Assembly: GCA_002633005.1 (NCBI GenBank)
Contig: NMRA01000132.1
Span: 453,162-513,161, forward strand
Reading direction: 5' to 3'
Length of the DNA: 60,000 nucleotides
DNA from: Phoronis australis
Taxonomy: Eukaryota > Phoronida > Phoronidae
The notes below the pieces were generated by a model. That model made no database searches. It had not been told where the DNA came from and was given only the letters and a program-made list of their open reading frames with translations. Every line of letters starts with the position of its first letter. The first letter of the stretch is position 1. Below are positions 58,601 to 60,000 of the stretch, piece after piece. The position numbers and the translations under genes were made by a program.

Positions 58601-59740
58601 GGTGAAATGGGGGCATAAGAACAAATGTCTGTCTTAAGTCTTAAATCACTTTTCATGAATCACGCCCTGTTTCGTAGTTCTGACCTTCAAAAAAAATTTG
58701 CAATCCCAAATTACATAAACCTAATCAGACATTTCACTTTGGCCCTGTGATATACTTAGTGACACCCGTTGTCTACTCCAGACACTCTACTTTATTTTCT
58801 TATAGTGGTTTTAGGACCACGGCTCATCCCAACCTTACTTAGACAAGGAAATTCCGCCAGCTTTTCCAATGGCGTCCTCGTGGTGCAGCACGGCCTCGTT
58901 CCATTCGACGTCCAGGAAGTTGAGAATCCTGTTCATCTCTTTCCTCGGATGAAGAACGAGTTGTTCGTAGCGTACTGGCAAACACGTCCCCTGCTCTTGC
59001 TTCATGCACGATGTATACATTTTCTCTATGACTTTATTCCAGTCCCGCAGTGCGGCGGCGTAAGAGGTATGATTGAAGCCACGTATTGTAACTTTACGGG
59101 TGACAATTGAGTGCACAGTCGCACGCCCGTCTCGTATCATGAGAATGAACTTGGAGTTAGGAAATATATTCAACAGACGCGGCATGGACTTCAAGGTAAA
59201 CGGGTCCTTGTTGCAAAGACGCTTGGCTGGTTCGCCGTGGCCGACAATGATTGAGAGCATGTAAGCGCCCAGCGCAGAATCAATGACGTCATCAGTTACT
59301 TTCGCCGCTTCCAGCCGGGCCTTTTCAAGATCTGATTTAAGCATATGTCCGTGCATAGAAAGCATTCGTGGAATGACACGTGTTTCTTCTCCGCACCGGA
59401 TATGTGGATGAGCATCCAACATGGCGCGAGCAAGAGTCGTCCCACTTCGTGGAACGCCACCTATCCATATAAGTGGTATATTCCTGTTGTACCTGACGTA
59501 ATTGGATTCAAAATCTAAAGTATCCTTTGAGTTGCGATAGGCGTTGATGTATCGTCCATGTTTATTACTTTGGATCAGGTTGTCTGCGTCAAGGTCACTA
59601 TTTGAGAAAATTCTGTAGATAAGGACAGGAGCGGCGACACAGAATATCGTCAAAAGTAGAAGAGCCCTGACAGCTCTACGTTTCGCGGGTAACAAGACCA
59701 TCGTGAAGAGTGTCTTTTTAGCATGTTGGCAGAACTTCAT
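52628..59740 (-). CDS. TPST: Protein-tyrosine sulfotransferase (TPST)
   Basis: Exon 1 is 59740-58839 and exon 2 is 52883-52628, giving a 385-aa protein (human TPST1/2 are 370 and 377 aa). It transfers sulfate from PAPS to tyrosines of secreted and membrane proteins in the trans-Golgi. Visible marks: a short cytosolic head, a hydrophobic signal anchor at about 24-45, the PAPS 5'-phosphosulfate loop [10 protein letters not shown] (94-103), the acidic CGEETR motif (116-121) holding the expected catalytic Glu, the 3'-phosphate segment [12 protein letters not shown] (200-211), LCNKDPF (175-181), and [10 protein letters not shown] joined to [17 protein letters not shown] across the intron. The junction is phase 2 and restores Lys301. 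M14 is a possible alternative start. Intron retention would stop translation at once, because the donor GTAAG supplies TAA after Lys301. The C-terminus diverges from vertebrate enzymes. Confidence 0.95.
53920..55590 (+). mobile_element. Decayed Ty3/Gypsy-type pol fragment in the TPST intron
   Basis: Plus-strand frames broken by stops and frameshifts show, in order: a reverse-transcriptase end ([11 protein letters not shown]), an RNase H connection ([29 protein letters not shown], then PRRLQ), and an integrase core start ([17 protein letters not shown], then [13 protein letters not shown]). This order is that of Ty3/Gypsy pol. It is antisense to TPST, no long terminal repeats were identified, and it cannot encode an intact protein. 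Confidence 0.8.
55590..55645 (+). repeat. (CA)n microsatellite
   Basis: A CA dinucleotide tract with a few CG interruptions, at the 3' edge of the Gypsy relic. Confidence 0.9.
55646..57426. other. TPST intron sequence without recognised features
   Basis: Short overlapping frames on both strands only. I see no exon, repeat family or RNA gene with enough support to name. Confidence 0.5.
57427..58004. mobile_element. 578-bp element with CTCG(C)TGGTTCCCTGCGTG inverted ends
   Basis: The left end CTCGATGGTTCCCTGCGTG, followed by GTCAGCACGCAGGTATCAC-like sequence, is inverted at 57955-58004. The terminal repeats are about 45 bp with an extra insert in the right arm. No transposase. It shares its end with the foldback at 27710-27795. 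Confidence 0.75.
58391..58660. mobile_element. MITE family B, copy 2
   Basis: TTTCATGAAAA, then AAGACTTAAGACAGAAATTT at the left; GTCTTAAGTCTTAAA, then TTTTCATGAA at the right. It matches 32882-33169 in ends and in the GGCCTTACGCTCCAC-type interior. Located 180 bp from the TPST splice donor. Confidence 0.7.
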
Positions 59741-60000
59741 GCTACGACTGTTGACCTATGTGTGCACAACTGCGCGCCTGCGAACAACAAACATGACAAC
59801 TGTTAGTGTTAACTGGATTGTTGGTTTAGTTGAAAATCAATACTTAACCCATCCGCAGCAAAGTAAATGAAGATTTGAAACGTGTTCAACGACACTTTGT
59901 AAGTCAAATGGTAAAACCTACAGTAGTAATCGATAATTGTTTTGACAAATTGGCGAACATTTTATCTTTAAAAGTCTTGTTTGCGAACAAATCTATGGGC

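Overview
The window looks like nuclear genomic DNA from an invertebrate chordate, most probably a lancelet (Branchiostoma). Small exons are separated by long, AT-rich introns with GT..AG borders. The non-coding DNA is crowded with short inverted-repeat (MITE-like) elements and decayed retroelements, and the encoded proteins resemble vertebrate DPEP and TPST. The species assignment is inference. No bacterial, organellar or CRISPR features were seen.

Layout. 1-4178 holds no convincing gene, only dispersed repeats and a possible promoter region. 4179-28956 (+) is a membrane dipeptidase (peptidase family M19) locus: exon 1, one set of exons 2-6, a second diverged set of exons 2-6, then a single set of exons 7-10. 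A single N at 15190 lies between the two sets. The simplest reading is two tandem genes with the 3' end of the first and exon 1 of the second lost in an assembly gap; an alternative is one gene with two interchangeable cassettes. 28957-35619 is intergenic and rich in inverted-repeat elements, with one unexplained 162-codon reading frame between two oppositely oriented MITE copies. 35620-46343 (+) is a second, complete ten-exon dipeptidase gene. 45793-48480 and 48482-50766 are two nearly identical copies of one segment, joined at single Ns, which duplicate the last dipeptidase exon and a non-LTR reverse-transcriptase fragment; this is probably two alleles laid end to end. 52628-59740 (-) is a two-exon tyrosylprotein sulfotransferase gene whose 6-kb intron contains a decayed Ty3/Gypsy-type element and two MITEs.

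Function. The dipeptidases are predicted zinc ectoenzymes held in the membrane by an N-terminal signal anchor, unlike vertebrate DPEP1, which is GPI-anchored. The sulfotransferase is a Golgi type II membrane enzyme that sulfates tyrosines on secreted proteins. Nothing in the sequence links the two families beyond proximity; the dipeptidases form a tandem cluster that has kept exchanging or duplicating exons.

The most interesting points are the duplicated exon 2-6 cassette with divergence concentrated in exons 2 and 5, a 98-nt identical tract in exon 1 of two otherwise diverged genes, a 440-bp higher-order repeat made of three monomers of about 146 bp in an intron, several MITE families (one nested in a larger inverted repeat), and a palindrome followed by a TGACGT series just upstream of the first dipeptidase exon.
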